From Natronorubrum daqingense (GTDB taxonomy: Archaea; Halobacteriota; Halobacteria; Halobacteriales; Natrialbaceae), in contig NZ_CP019329.1 of assembly GCF_001971705.1 (NCBI RefSeq), forward strand, positions 1 to 64,000: 64,000 nucleotides of DNA, given 5' to 3'. The notes beneath the pieces are model-generated. The model worked only from the letters and a program-made list of their open reading frames with translations, ran no database searches and had not been told where the DNA came from. Position 1 is the first letter of the stretch; the number at the start of each line of letters is the position of its first letter. The position numbers were made by a program, and so were the translations under genes. This document shows, piece after piece, positions 33,741-43,705 of the stretch.

Positions 33741-36296
33741 TTAATAGTCACTTTTTATCAACTTTCGCGAGCTATTGGCGGCGATAAGGCCACCGCTTGC
33801 AATCACCGCAACAGCGGCCGTCAACGGGTTGAACACACCAGCAAGTGCGGCAGGGATCGCAATCCCATTATAAACGAAGGCTAATCCATTATTCCTCCTG
33901 ACACGTTGTTGCGCGGCGCGGGCAAGGTCGAACGCCATCTCAACGGAGCGAATTTCGTCGTCAGCGATTGCAATATCGGCTGCATCAGCCGCGAGGGCAG
34001 TTCCTCCGCCGAGCGAGATACCAAGATCAGCCGCTGCAAGTGCTGGTGCATCGTTCGTTCCGTCACCGACCATAGCGACTTGTCCCTTGGATTTAAGCCG
34101 CCGGATCGCTGCCGTTTTCCCTTCAGGCGGAACGCTTGCAAACACGTGCGTGACATGTGCATGCCGGCTGAAGAAGTCAGTGGCTTCTTCGTCATCACCG
34201 GTCAACACCACGACGTCAGTTCCACGTTCTCCCAGACGCGTTATCGTCTCATCCCACCCCTCTCGCGGCTCGTCACCGACAATAATGATCCCTTCTGCAG
34301 TGCCATCTCGCCCAACGATGACTGGGAGTTGACCGAATCCGCGGGCATCAGCGACCCGCGATTCGATGTCATCGCTCACTGTCCACTCCTGTTCTGCGAA
34401 GAGATCGAGGTTACCGACCAGGGTCTCTCTGTCCTCCACTATTCCCTCAATTCCTGTCGCGTGACTCGTGAACTCTCTGATTCGGCCTGTCTTCTTCTGT
34501 TCGTTGTCTCGTTCGTCGATCACACCGTCATCAGAGCGAGGAGGCTTGGGTTCTCCACCGTCATCGGTGTGGGAAAATGCGGTCACGATCGCGTTCGCAG
34601 CTGGGTGAGATGCCCGCTGCTCTAGTTCAGCGACCACCTCCAATAGGTCCGGCGGCGCATCGGCTTCGATTACGTCCATCTCCCCTGTCGTGAGCGTCCC
34701 TGTTTTATCGAAGACGACGATATCGATGTCTCGGAGCCGTTCGAAAACCGTCTCGTCAAAGACGATAATACCTCGCTGCACCGCTTCTTCGAGACTAGTT
34801 GCCACTGACAGCGGAGTCGCAAGCCCAAGCGCCCATGGTGATCCGACGAACAGAACCATCAACACTAGTAAAACGATCTCTGGTGGTTCGACACCGAGCA
34901 ATACCGCTGCACCACCGATGAGGACGGCCGAACCGCCGACTAGCCCGATGACACGTGCCGCCAGTCGATCCGCGCGGCGCTGGACGCCGTGATCGGCACT
35001 CTGTAACTTCCAGACAGCGGCCGTGATCCGGTCGATACTACTCGTGGCACTCTCGCCAACCTTAACAACAGCCACATCATCCGTAACGACCGATCCACCA
35101 ATAACAGTATCACCCGTTCGCTTCAGCACCGGGAGCGATTCTCCTGTGACGACCGCTTCATCAACGGTACAGTTGCTTTCAACCAGCATGCCATCTACCG
35201 GGATTCGTTCGCCCTGCCGGACAAGGACGCGATCACCCGGCGCGAGGTTGTCAACTGCAACCTCTGTCGTTGTCCCACCCGTTTCATACACCCGCGCGGT
35301 GTCCACCTGTGAGACGGTCAGATCCGTGAGTCGGTTCAGTGCGCGTTGTTTGATTGATGACTCGTAGAACATCATCGCTGTCACGGCGGCCGCGACCACT
35401 ATCGTAAGGTCGTAGTAGATGTCGTTCCAACCGACCAAAACTGCAACCGTGCTATAGACGTATGCGCTTATGGCAGTGATCGCAACGAGCAAGTCTGTGT
35501 TCGGGCGTCGCATTTTCAGACTAATGTACGCGCCGCGTAGCACTGGCAGCCCGGTAAAAAAGAGGATTACACCGGTCAATATGAAGTAAAGACGTAGGAA
35601 CACGAGCCCACCCTGGCTATCCAGTTGGAATGCACCGTCGAACATCTGGAGCGCCTCCCAATCAAAGAGTGACGCGAGGTGGGTCGGATAGAGTATGGTC
35701 ACGTACGGGATCATCAAGAACGCACCGAAGAGCAGGCCCGCAGCATATCGCATTTCCAAGAGTTGGTCGTCTCGACGTTTCCGAATTCCGGCCATTTCTC
35801 GCGATTGGAGCGTCGTGTTTGTCGAATTCTGGGTAGTGTCTGTGGTCTCCTCACGGAGGTAGGCCGTATACCCGAGCGTGCTTAGCGCATCACAGAGATC
35901 TGTTTTTGAAATCTGATCGAGATTGTGCGTAATCCGTATCGTCTCCGTTACGTAGCTTGCCTCGGCGTCACTGACACCGTCCTGTTTTCCGGCAACCGAT
36001 TCTAGAAAGATTTCGCACGTCGCGGAGTGCATACCGTCAATCCGAAGGAACGTTCGGACAATTTCTCCCTCTTGGCCATCGGAGGTGTCATTTCTTTTCC
36101 CTATTTCATCATCGATGTCTCCTCCATCTGTCGGCGCGATCTCACTATCCTGCGGCTCAGGACCTCCGAGTGTCGAATGAACGTCCCGACACCCTGTCGA
36201 ACAAAATACTGCCTCGGTCTCGTCCTCGATACTGAATGGCGGTATCTCGCGCCCACAGAGGCTGCAACTAGAAGCCTCAGCGGAGTCAGTTCGCAA
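33741..36296 (-). CDS. heavy-metal P1B-type ATPase with atypical SPW motif
   Basis: Protein of 851 aa. An N-terminal TRASH/MYM-like zinc-finger region uses Cys11, Cys14, Cys32 and Cys36. The HMA domain has MHSATCE (residues 89-95), so the first Cys of the usual CxxC is Ser. The transmembrane metal motif, normally CPC, is Ser486-Pro487-Trp488. Phosphorylation motif DKTGT starts at Asp530, TGES is at 384-387 and GDGTNDAPAL is present. Copper export or delivery to an oxidase is plausible from the SCO1/CcdA neighbours, but the missing cysteines make the ion uncertain. It overlaps the CPBP gene by 11 bp. Confidence 0.88.
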   Translation of the reverse strand: MRTDSAEASSCSLCGREIPPFSIEDETEAVFCSTGCRDVHSTLGGPEPQDSEIAPTDGGDIDDEIGKRNDTSDGQEGEIVRTFLRIDGMHSATCEIFLESVAGKQDGVSDAEASYVTETIRITHNLDQISKTDLCDALSTLGYTAYLREETTDTTQNSTNTTLQSREMAGIRKRRDDQLLEMRYAAGLLFGAFLMIPYVTILYPTHLASLFDWEALQMFDGAFQLDSQGGLVFLRLYFILTGVILFFTGLPVLRGAYISLKMRRPNTDLLVAITAISAYVYSTVAVLVGWNDIYYDLTIVVAAAVTAMMFYESSIKQRALNRLTDLTVSQVDTARVYETGGTTTEVAVDNLAPGDRVLVRQGERIPVDGMLVESNCTVDEAVVTGESLPVLKRTGDTVIGGSVVTDDVAVVKVGESATSSIDRITAAVWKLQSADHGVQRRADRLAARVIGLVGGSAVLIGGAAVLLGVEPPEIVLLVLMVLFVGSPWALGLATPLSVATSLEEAVQRGIIVFDETVFERLRDIDIVVFDKTGTLTTGEMDVIEADAPPDLLEVVAELEQRASHPAANAIVTAFSHTDDGGEPKPPRSDDGVIDERDNEQKKTGRIREFTSHATGIEGIVEDRETLVGNLDLFAEQEWTVSDDIESRVADARGFGQLPVIVGRDGTAEGIIIVGDEPREGWDETITRLGERGTDVVVLTGDDEEATDFFSRHAHVTHVFASVPPEGKTAAIRRLKSKGQVAMVGDGTNDAPALAAADLGISLGGGTALAADAADIAIADDEIRSVEMAFDLARAAQQRVRRNNGLAFVYNGIAIPAALAGVFNPLTAAVAVIASGGLIAANSSRKLIKSDY

Positions 36297-37281
36297 GAAC
36301 CATCCCCTCCACTATGTTGAAGGCGAACCTACTATTCGTGATCTCGCCAAATAGAAGTCCCATCACGAGGAGTATTCCTCCGAGCATTATAATCCCAGTT
36401 CTTACGATGTGATACCGAGGTGGACAACATGAGGCGACGAACGATTTGATCGACTCTGTCGACACATTGACCAAACCTGAGAGTGTAATGACACTGATGA
36501 CAGCAAGAAGGGAAAGGAACAGGCTGCTTCCAGTTGGTTCCACAACAGCTACGTTCCCGCTTTGTGTGGTTGAAATGTATGCTACACCGAAGATGGTCGC
36601 ATTATACGCTCCGTGAATGAGGGCTGGGACGACGATATTGTCGGTATATTCGTAGACTCCACCGAGAATCAGGGCAAGGACAAAGACGGTGACGATATAG
36701 ACCCATTTTCCGTCCCCCTGAAGCGATGGACCGTGAATAGCTGCAAAGAGTGCGCTTGCAAGAACTACTGCACGAGGGGCAGAAAACGTCTCTCGGAGGC
36801 GTCCTTGAATGACTCCTCGATAGAGGAGTTCTTCGCCTGGCCCGACGAGCAAGAAGGAAAATACGATGAGGAGGAGGAACACTGAGGGCTCTTGCTCTGC
36901 TAGCGTAATAATCTGGTTTTGTGCCGACTCAATACCGAACCATTCGATTATCGTTGTGATCGCCCACAGGGCTGCCAGCAAGGCGAGGAATCCACCGATC
37001 GTCCACGCGATATCACGGCGCGTCGGTATTCGAACGCGTATGAAGCTGATTCCCCTCTGACTGAATTTGAGATACAGCAATGCGATTCCGCCAAACGCAA
37101 CGCCTTGCACCATGACCGTACTGACACCGAGTTGAATTGCTGGTCTGTCGTAGACAGAAATCCCTATTCCAAGAAGCCCTAATGCGGCCACGAGTACAAC
37201 GAGCTGGCCAACGCCTATTGCTCCGACAGCCAAACCGATGCCGACTAGCACCGACCGGACTCGGGACGTATCTCCACTCAT
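36286..37281 (-). CDS. CPBP-family intramembrane metalloprotease
   Basis: Membrane protein of 331 aa with about eight helices. The CPBP (CAAX-protease and bacteriocin-processing) motif EELLYRG with its Arg is near 151-157, followed by the His-containing AAIHGPS and PALIHGAYNA segments that would coordinate zinc. It sits between two metal ATPase genes, overlapping the downstream ATPase gene by 11 bp and the upstream one by 4 bp, so all three are one operon. Its substrate is unknown; processing or quality control of the ATPases is an inference from the overlap. Confidence 0.85.
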   Translation of the reverse strand: MSGDTSRVRSVLVGIGLAVGAIGVGQLVVLVAALGLLGIGISVYDRPAIQLGVSTVMVQGVAFGGIALLYLKFSQRGISFIRVRIPTRRDIAWTIGGFLALLAALWAITTIIEWFGIESAQNQIITLAEQEPSVFLLLIVFSFLLVGPGEELLYRGVIQGRLRETFSAPRAVVLASALFAAIHGPSLQGDGKWVYIVTVFVLALILGGVYEYTDNIVVPALIHGAYNATIFGVAYISTTQSGNVAVVEPTGSSLFLSLLAVISVITLSGLVNVSTESIKSFVASCCPPRYHIVRTGIIMLGGILLVMGLLFGEITNSRFAFNIVEGMVLAN

Positions 37282-39671
37282 GATGTCGGTGTTTTGGCTT
37301 CGAGAAGCTCATCTGGTTCGATCCGGGACAACCGCGTCGCATTTCCAGTGACGGCCACAGTCATGCCGGCATCACCGATGAGCACTGCCGCCCAGACTGG
37401 AACCAAACCGAAGGGAACGCCAGCAGCCAGCAGGCCCTTCGCAACGAGACTCGACCAGATGTTCTGCCGGATCACGCTATTCCCCTTATGCGAGAGGTCA
37501 TACAGGTACGGTAAACGGGAAAGATCATCACTCATCAGTGCGATATCAGCGGTTTCCAATGCGGTATCGGTTCCAGCCGCGCCCATTGCGATGCCGACCG
37601 ACGCCGTCGCCAATGCGGGTGCATCGTTCACGCCATCGCCGACCATTGCAACCCCGTCATACGTGTCGTCGAGTTCCTCGATGGCATTGACCTTCTCTTC
37701 CGGCAGGAGTTCAGCGCGATAGTTGTCAACGCCGAGTTCTGATGCAATTGCCCGGGCAGTCCGTTCGTTATCGCCTGTGAGCATGATTATCTCCCGGATG
37801 CCGAGCTCGTGGAGACGTGTGATGGTCGCCTTCGCTTCCGGGCGGATTTCGTCAGCCACCGCGACGACCCCTTCGATTTCGTCCTCGGTCCCGATCAAGA
37901 CGACCGTCTTCCCCTCGGATTGTAGCTCAGGAATCGCCTCATCAAGGAGGTCGAGACAGTCATTTCGTTCGCATAGTTCTCGACTTTTCGTTGTTACGAC
38001 GCCACCATCGGTCGCCGCATGAACGTGGTTGAGATCGAAGCCAAGTTCTTCAAACAGGCCGGGCTTGCCAGCATAGTGGGTCTTCTCGTGAACAGCCGCC
38101 TCGACCCCCTTGCCGGTAATGCTCTCGAACTCCTGCACCTCGGGTGTCTCGATATCCCGACCTGCGGCGTGCTCGACGATGGCCTCACCGATGGGATGCT
38201 CGGACCGGGCTTCGAGCCCGCGAGCACATCGAAGGACATCCGCTTCCGTATACCCGTTCAACGGGATCACATCAGTGACTGTGAGTTCACCTTTCGTGAG
38301 CGTCCCGGTCTTGTCCATGGCGATCGCGTCCACGTCGCCCATCGCTTCAAGGTAATTTCCACCTTTGATCAGGACTCCGTTTTTTGCTCCGCTCGTGATA
38401 CCTGAGACAACTGAAACGGGCGTCGAGATGACGAACGCGCACGGACAGGCGAGGACTAGTAGCGTCAGACCGTAGAGGAACCAGACCTCCCACGCCGCCG
38501 GGAAGGTGTGGGCGTATCCTGCGGCGAGTTCAACCGTCACTGGCTCATCTATGAGAAGCGGTGGAACAGCTGCGGTGAGCACCGCAAGTACCACGACAAC
38601 AGGCGTGTAATAGGATGCGAACCGATCAACAAACTTCTCTCGCTCAGTCTTGGCCGCCTGCGCGTCCTCGACCATCTCGATGATCCGGGACAAGGTATTG
38701 TTGCTCGCCTCAGACGTGACTTCGACTTCAAGGTAGCCGGATTCGTTGATGGTCCCGGCGTATACCTCGTCACCTTCGACTTTATCGACCGGGACGGACT
38801 CACCCGTGATCGGTGCCTGATTCACAGCACTCTCACCGTCGATAACGACCCCATCCATCGGGATTTTCTCTCCGGGGCGAACGAGTACGACATCACCAAT
38901 CTCGACATCCTCGACGGGAAGGGAGATCTCTTCGCCGTTGCGGCGAACGGTCGCCTCGTCGGGTGAGAGATCCATCAACTCTCGAAGCGAGTTGCGGGCC
39001 CGATCGATCGAGTACCGTTCCAAGAGTTCGGCCACACTAAACAGGAATGCCAGCAGTGCGGCTTCCAAATACAGTCCAGCGCCGAATCCAAGGCTGGCCG
39101 CGAGCGCACCGATGATAGCGATCGAAATCAGCAAGTCAATGTCGAGGCTCCGATTCCGGAGGGAATAGTACCCGTTCCGAAGGATGATCTCGCCTGCGGT
39201 TCCGACAGCGGCGAGAAAGAGGATATCAGCAACGAAGAGATCTCTTCCGAGAATGATGGCGACTTCAGTGTTGATGCCGATCAGTAGGAACTCGATGAAG
39301 AGGCCTGCGAGGGCAAATCCCCCACTGATCCAGGTTTTGATGGCGCGCTCGCTTTTCCAGACACTTCCCGGCATTTCGTCATGATGAGCATGTGCCTCCG
39401 AACCCTGGGACTCGGCACCTGGTGTCGAGGTTTCAACTGAAGAATCAACAACATCGTACCCAGCGTGTTCGATTGCGCGTACGAGATCACGAGTCGAGAG
39501 GCTCGCCGTATCATACGTTACGACGACTTTTCCGGTCGTTGGCCGCGTCTCATACTGAATAATGCCTTCGATACTGTCGAGTGCGTTTTCGATCTTCCCT
39601 GCACACGACGGACAGTCCATTTCAGGAACATCGAATTGGACTTCGTCGGTTCTTTCAACTGACTCGCTCAT
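37278..39671 (-). CDS. heavy-metal P1B-type ATPase (Zn/Cd/Co-type)
   Basis: Protein of 797 aa that should pump a soft or transition metal out of the cell. It has an intact HMA site Cys20-Pro-Ser-Cys23, the transmembrane CPC at 409-411 (ACPCAFVIST), TGES, DKTGT at Asp453 and GDGVNDAPALA. The His-rich stretch AHAHHDEMPG near 90-100 suggests an extra metal-binding region. The CPCAFVIST context fits the ZntA/CadA branch rather than CopA. First gene of the three-gene operon with CPBP and the SPW-type ATPase. Confidence 0.9.
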   Translation of the reverse strand: MSESVERTDEVQFDVPEMDCPSCAGKIENALDSIEGIIQYETRPTTGKVVVTYDTASLSTRDLVRAIEHAGYDVVDSSVETSTPGAESQGSEAHAHHDEMPGSVWKSERAIKTWISGGFALAGLFIEFLLIGINTEVAIILGRDLFVADILFLAAVGTAGEIILRNGYYSLRNRSLDIDLLISIAIIGALAASLGFGAGLYLEAALLAFLFSVAELLERYSIDRARNSLRELMDLSPDEATVRRNGEEISLPVEDVEIGDVVLVRPGEKIPMDGVVIDGESAVNQAPITGESVPVDKVEGDEVYAGTINESGYLEVEVTSEASNNTLSRIIEMVEDAQAAKTEREKFVDRFASYYTPVVVVLAVLTAAVPPLLIDEPVTVELAAGYAHTFPAAWEVWFLYGLTLLVLACPCAFVISTPVSVVSGITSGAKNGVLIKGGNYLEAMGDVDAIAMDKTGTLTKGELTVTDVIPLNGYTEADVLRCARGLEARSEHPIGEAIVEHAAGRDIETPEVQEFESITGKGVEAAVHEKTHYAGKPGLFEELGFDLNHVHAATDGGVVTTKSRELCERNDCLDLLDEAIPELQSEGKTVVLIGTEDEIEGVVAVADEIRPEAKATITRLHELGIREIIMLTGDNERTARAIASELGVDNYRAELLPEEKVNAIEELDDTYDGVAMVGDGVNDAPALATASVGIAMGAAGTDTALETADIALMSDDLSRLPYLYDLSHKGNSVIRQNIWSSLVAKGLLAAGVPFGLVPVWAAVLIGDAGMTVAVTGNATRLSRIEPDELLEAKTPTS

Positions 39672-40030
39672 TGAGTCACACTACTCGTTGAGGTCTTATG
39701 AATTCATCTGCTATCTATTACCCTTATTCTAGTATTCCTTTATCAGTGTGTTCCAAGTGAGTTAATAATAATACTTTGACTAGTTCCTCCTATTCTTCTC
39801 GGAACGTGGAGTCGTCGGGCCATTAGACAGCGGAAAGAGGTGGTCAACTCGTGCCTGGAGCCGTCTCCTTATACTGTCTGATTCCATGATAAACAGGTAC
39901 CAGTGGTTTGGCCTTGCCACTAGAGGGAGTCATAGAACGATTCACATGGCATTCCTACGCCCTATCTGGACCAAACTATCCGTTCACTACAGGAGGTGAA
40001 CAGAACGCCAAAGTATTCATCAGATAAATA
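39672..40030. other. gap without recognised gene
   Basis: The stretch holds the likely promoter of the Zn/Cd-type ATPase: an AT-rich GTATTATTATTAAC on the minus strand near 39760-39775. No further gene or repeat was recognised. Confidence 0.45.
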
Positions 40031-41362
40031 TCACCACAACACTTCGACCACGACCCATGCCGTCGTAGCAACCAGTAAGACCGCATGTGGGAGAAGACTT
40101 CGTACAATCGTTCGCTTGGAGAAATTGAATCGACGGAACGCGAACCAGACGATACCGAGGCCCCAGATGACACCGATCCACGGGAGAAGCGTCGCATTGA
40201 AGCTATTCCAAACGGCGATCGTTGACTCACTGACGAGGGACTCAGACAGAGTAATCGGAATTCCGAACGTGGTGAAGAAGACGTTCAGTGCAGCCCCACC
40301 GCTCTCAAGAAAGCCGGGGATGCCATGATTTCCGAGCATGAAGAGGACAGCCCACGGAAGATAGGCGTACGCCAGCCATGTGAACGATTCTTCCCAGTCG
40401 ATTCCACTCCACCATGATCCGACAGCAGTCGCTGTGAGGTACCCTGCAAACGCGAGAAGGAGACTGGCGAAGTAAGCATAGATATCAACCCAATCTCCAG
40501 GGATGAACGCTTCAGCATTCGTGACGGTGACAATGTGATCGGAGAGGACGTGGTCAATCGGGAACACGGCCCACAGTACGATGATGAGAATCGCTTCGTC
40601 GGGGAGTGGAATTCGTTGTCGTATGGCTGCGGCACCTGGCCACCGAGCACGGAGACCGACATCTTCGTCAGGCTGTTCCGTTGTACAGTTCATACAGGAA
40701 ACACAGCGGCGGTCTGAAGACAGGTACTCACTCTTGTATTCAAGCGTCGCGCACTGCACTCCGGTTTCGGCCTCTTGGCGCAACTCGAATGGTGACAACC
40801 GGGAGGTGACAGTCATTACTCCCGAAGCAGGGCAGACGTACCGGCAGAACGCTTGTCGTTGATAGACTAAACTCACACCAACTGCGAGGATGGTACTGAT
40901 CAAGAAGAAGTACGAAATCAGTTGTGGATCGAATACCATTCCAAGATTGTACATCGGCATTCGAGCGAGAATGAACGTAATCGCCGTAATTGACACGACG
41001 GAAATAGAGATCCCGAGTACCGTCGTTTTCGTATTCGCAAACATCGGAAAGTGTCGCTTGAGGCCAAATCGTTGTGTGAACCGCACGATCGCACCCATCG
41101 GACAGAAATAACACCAGATGCGCCCGATAAGAACCAGACTAAACAACATCACGGGTATCCACCACAACTCAAAAAAGGCGACCGCACCGAAGTTGGACCC
41201 AGGGTCTTGTGGACCTGTGAGCCCCTCCCAGATAGCTAAAAAGAAAATCCCTACCATAATTACATGGACAGTTGGTTGAACGTATTTGTTCGTGAGTAGA
41301 AATTTCATTATACGATTATCTGTTAGTGTGATATGCCACGGTCGCTCGGAATTCTCGCCCAT
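40031..41362 (-). CDS. polyferredoxin-type membrane protein (NapH/CcoG-like)
   Basis: Protein of 443 aa. Several membrane helices alternate with Cys motifs: IWCYFCPMGAIVRF, CRYVCPASGVMTVTSR and CVSCMNCTTEQPDED. These resemble the 4Fe-4S sites of the NapH/RdxA/CcoG group, which move electrons or assist metal insertion in oxidases. The start at 41362 (MGENSERPW) is preferred over 41434, whose extra residues look noncoding. It lies close to copper-related genes, which would suit a role in oxidase assembly. Confidence 0.8.
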   Translation of the reverse strand: MGENSERPWHITLTDNRIMKFLLTNKYVQPTVHVIMVGIFFLAIWEGLTGPQDPGSNFGAVAFFELWWIPVMLFSLVLIGRIWCYFCPMGAIVRFTQRFGLKRHFPMFANTKTTVLGISISVVSITAITFILARMPMYNLGMVFDPQLISYFFLISTILAVGVSLVYQRQAFCRYVCPASGVMTVTSRLSPFELRQEAETGVQCATLEYKSEYLSSDRRCVSCMNCTTEQPDEDVGLRARWPGAAAIRQRIPLPDEAILIIVLWAVFPIDHVLSDHIVTVTNAEAFIPGDWVDIYAYFASLLLAFAGYLTATAVGSWWSGIDWEESFTWLAYAYLPWAVLFMLGNHGIPGFLESGGAALNVFFTTFGIPITLSESLVSESTIAVWNSFNATLLPWIGVIWGLGIVWFAFRRFNFSKRTIVRSLLPHAVLLVATTAWVVVEVLW

Positions 41363-41563
41363 ATGCGTACCGTAAACAGAAAGAAACTGAATAAGTATTG
41401 GTGCATTCATCGAAACTTCCACTATATCTAACATCTGTTATATTGTCTCGTGATCAGATCTACTGACTGATAGTGCAACGACCTTTCTCTGCGTTCAGCA
41501 GGACCCTCTGACAAGATTCAGAGGAGCGTAATCTCGCCCTGATAACTGTTCTACCAGTATCTC

Positions 41564-41743
41564 GCGTACAAAGGTGAGATACGTGGTGTTGAGGTACTGC
41601 AAGAAAACGAGTGGGAGACGTCGAAAACCTGGTCACGTTGTGGCGACGACACGAAGTCGAATCGCGTGGAACGTGGCTTGTACGTCTGCTCACCGTGTGA
41701 GTTGATGGCCAACGCAGATTGTTACGGATCGGAGAATACGTGA
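41564..41743 (+). pseudogene. C-terminal remnant of a TnpB gene
   Basis: Sixty codons, with stop, match the TnpB zinc-finger region: GEIRGVEVLQENEWETSK, SRCGDD, NRVERGLYVCSPCELMANAD. Cysteines of the finger are largely kept, but the last catalytic-Asp region is followed by an early stop and the RuvC body is missing. A hairpin like an IS1341 right end follows at 41893-41925. Confidence 0.8.
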
Positions 41744-41892
41744 CAAAAGATAACTCCGGATCCTCACGGCGAGGAGAGGAGTAATGGCTGTGTTGCACAG
41801 TCATCGATACACCTATTCGACCGCGAGAGCGGGATGTTTCGCACGAGAGAGCAGGTCGTGTCGTAGACCTGCAAATATCCCACCTGCCGTAC

Positions 41893-41925
41893 GGGAAGCC
41901 GCGCCCATCAGGGTGCGGAGGATGT
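41893..41925 (+). other. right-end hairpin of the TnpB remnant
   Basis: CCGCGCCC and GGGTGCGG form an imperfect stem around ATCA near 41898-41917, followed by GAGGATGTTA, the typical terminal layout of IS1341-type elements. It abuts the stop codon of the ZIP gene, so the element's end is fused directly to that gene's 3' end. Confidence 0.55.
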
Positions 41926-42839
41926 TACAGGAGAATCATATCGATAAACACCTCGTCAAGAAGGAACATGAAGACGAATCCACCGACAAAGCCGCTCATA
42001 TTTGCGCGGGTGAGTACCTGCGGCGTGTCGAATTTGATGAGGTCTACCACCTGCCAGATCACTTGGGCGATTGCACCAATCCCCACTGCAAGGAGTGCAG
42101 CTGCCATAACCGGTGAAAAGGCGACAGCAGCGATCCAGCCGCCAAGCACGACGGGACCGCCCGCAATCACGCCGAGAGCTGCAAAATGAAGTAGCGGTGG
42201 TGCTTCGGCGTCACGGGCAACGGCAGCAACTACGGTCGGCCCTTCTGTCACGTTATCGAGGATAAAGCCAACAATCAATAACGTTGCGAGTGCTGCTTCA
42301 CCCAGCAATAGGGAACTCCCGATTGCGATACCTTCACCGAGGCTGTGCAGGCCAAGCCCGAGTGCAACCAAGTACGCAACGCCGAGCCCTCGGTTTCCGC
42401 TCTGTTGAGCGCGAGCAAGACTCCACCGGCTCACGCCAACCATCAGGAGGAGCGTCCCGATGAATCCAACGATAGCTAACCCTGCTGCAAGACTTGGCGA
42501 CGGTGCCGCCGCAGCGTACTCGATTGCTTCTTCCGTCATTTCTACACCGACGAACGCGAGGACCCCGGCTGAGAGTGCTAACACAATATGGAGTTTACTG
42601 TGATCGAGTGTCCGCATAAACGGGAACCAGAGCATCCCAATCACAACAGGGATAATTCCGACAATGAGTCCGATCAGTACCATTGTCCCAAGCACCTCAC
42701 CTGTTGTGGCGGTTTCAATTGCCTCCAAGTCACCAAGCGGAGAGGTGATTGCTAAGAGCGCAATTGCTGCACCGAGAACGATGAATGGTCCGAGAAACAA
42801 TACCGACCGAGGAAGCTGCTCGTACGGTGATTCCCTCAT
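41925..42839 (-). CDS. ZIP-family metal transporter
   Basis: Membrane protein of 304 aa with about eight helices. The helix IV signature is HSLGEG (His165 to Gly170) and helix V has DNVTEG (Asp195, Glu199), the metal-binding positions of ZIP/ZupT transporters that import Zn, Mn or Fe. It lies 171 bp downstream of the DtxR-type regulator on the same strand, and two repeat motifs in that gap may be metal-responsive operators. Which metal is carried is not clear. Confidence 0.88.
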   Translation of the reverse strand: MRESPYEQLPRSVLFLGPFIVLGAAIALLAITSPLGDLEAIETATTGEVLGTMVLIGLIVGIIPVVIGMLWFPFMRTLDHSKLHIVLALSAGVLAFVGVEMTEEAIEYAAAAPSPSLAAGLAIVGFIGTLLLMVGVSRWSLARAQQSGNRGLGVAYLVALGLGLHSLGEGIAIGSSLLLGEAALATLLIVGFILDNVTEGPTVVAAVARDAEAPPLLHFAALGVIAGGPVVLGGWIAAVAFSPVMAAALLAVGIGAIAQVIWQVVDLIKFDTPQVLTRANMSGFVGGFVFMFLLDEVFIDMILL

Positions 42840-42960
42840 GAGCCATCACCAACAGGAAAAGTCGTGTCGGACAGGCTAGGCGCGTTAGCACTCGATCCAG
42901 TGAGTCTATCGTCGGTACCGCAAATCGCATCCGAGCCGAAATCTGCGTTCATCAAGCCAA

Positions 42961-43017
42961 ATTTGATTGGGCTAAATAAAAAGTTTTGCTATAGGTATAT
43001 TAGATTGAGCCTAATAA
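42961..43017 (-). promoter_or_regulatory. two operator-like motifs before ZIP gene
   Basis: Two similar elements, ATTTGATTGGGCTAAATAA (42961-42979) and ATTAGATTGAGCCTAATAA (42999-43017), lie 38 nt apart. The second contains the imperfect palindrome TTAG-N7-CTAA and overlaps the dtxR stop. They resemble DtxR/IdeR-type boxes in symmetry. A related TTAGA-N4-CCTAA sits before the regulator gene. Confidence 0.5.
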
Positions 43018-43694
43018 AACACCTGTGCTGGTTCCACAGTGGCGACACGCACGTGGTGGGCAATGTGTTGTGGGAGTGAGACTGGTTGGTCATTATCACC
43101 GGCTAGAACAGTGATCATCCCGAACGGTGCAACCTCACGGACTGTAAGTTCGGTTCCGGGAGTGATCTCATGGTCGGCCAGATATTCGAGGACTTCCGAA
43201 TCCCGGTCGCTCACTTGTTCAACAATGACTATCGTATCCTCCTCAAACTCCGAGAGGGCAATCCCTGGTCCGCCATCCGGAAGTTCGAGCGTCGAATTAG
43301 GAATCGGATCGCCGTGTGGGTCGGTTTCTGGATCGTCAAGTGCCGCAGCTATACTCGTGACAAACTCGTCGCTGATGTGGTGTTCGAGCCGATCCGCTTC
43401 CTCGTGGACCTCTGCCCACGAATAATCGAGATGTTCGGTTAAATAAGCTTCAAGGAGTCGATGATGGCGGATGATTTCAAGGGCTACCCGCTTTCCATGT
43501 GCCGTCAGCGAGACGCCTTTGTACTTTTTGCGCTCGATGAGGTTCCGCTCTTCTAGTTTGTCGAGCATACTTGTCACCGTGGGCGCAGTCACGTCGAGTT
43601 CGTCAGCGATCTCCGATGTCCGGACTCTCTCCTCGTTCTCTTTGTGGAGGTGGTAGATTGCCTTAATGTAATCCTCCATCACAGCGCTTAGCAT
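43011..43694 (-). CDS. DtxR/MntR-family metal-dependent regulator
   Basis: Protein of 227 aa, the three-domain DtxR/IdeR/SirR layout. Residues 1-60 form the winged helix (MEDYIKAIYHLHKENEERVR, then VTAPTVTSMLDKLEERNLIE). Residues 65-140 are the metal-binding dimerisation domain with HHRLLEAYL, a W-x-E-x-H-E-E-A segment and HHISDEF. The C-terminal FeoA/SH3-like domain ends in EVAPFGMITVLAGD. It likely represses the ZIP gene when metal is sufficient. ATG at 43697 is one codon earlier. Confidence 0.9.
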   Translation of the reverse strand: MLSAVMEDYIKAIYHLHKENEERVRTSEIADELDVTAPTVTSMLDKLEERNLIERKKYKGVSLTAHGKRVALEIIRHHRLLEAYLTEHLDYSWAEVHEEADRLEHHISDEFVTSIAAALDDPETDPHGDPIPNSTLELPDGGPGIALSEFEEDTIVIVEQVSDRDSEVLEYLADHEITPGTELTVREVAPFGMITVLAGDNDQPVSLPQHIAHHVRVATVEPAQVFY

Positions 43695-43705
43695 CATTAC
43701 TTAAA

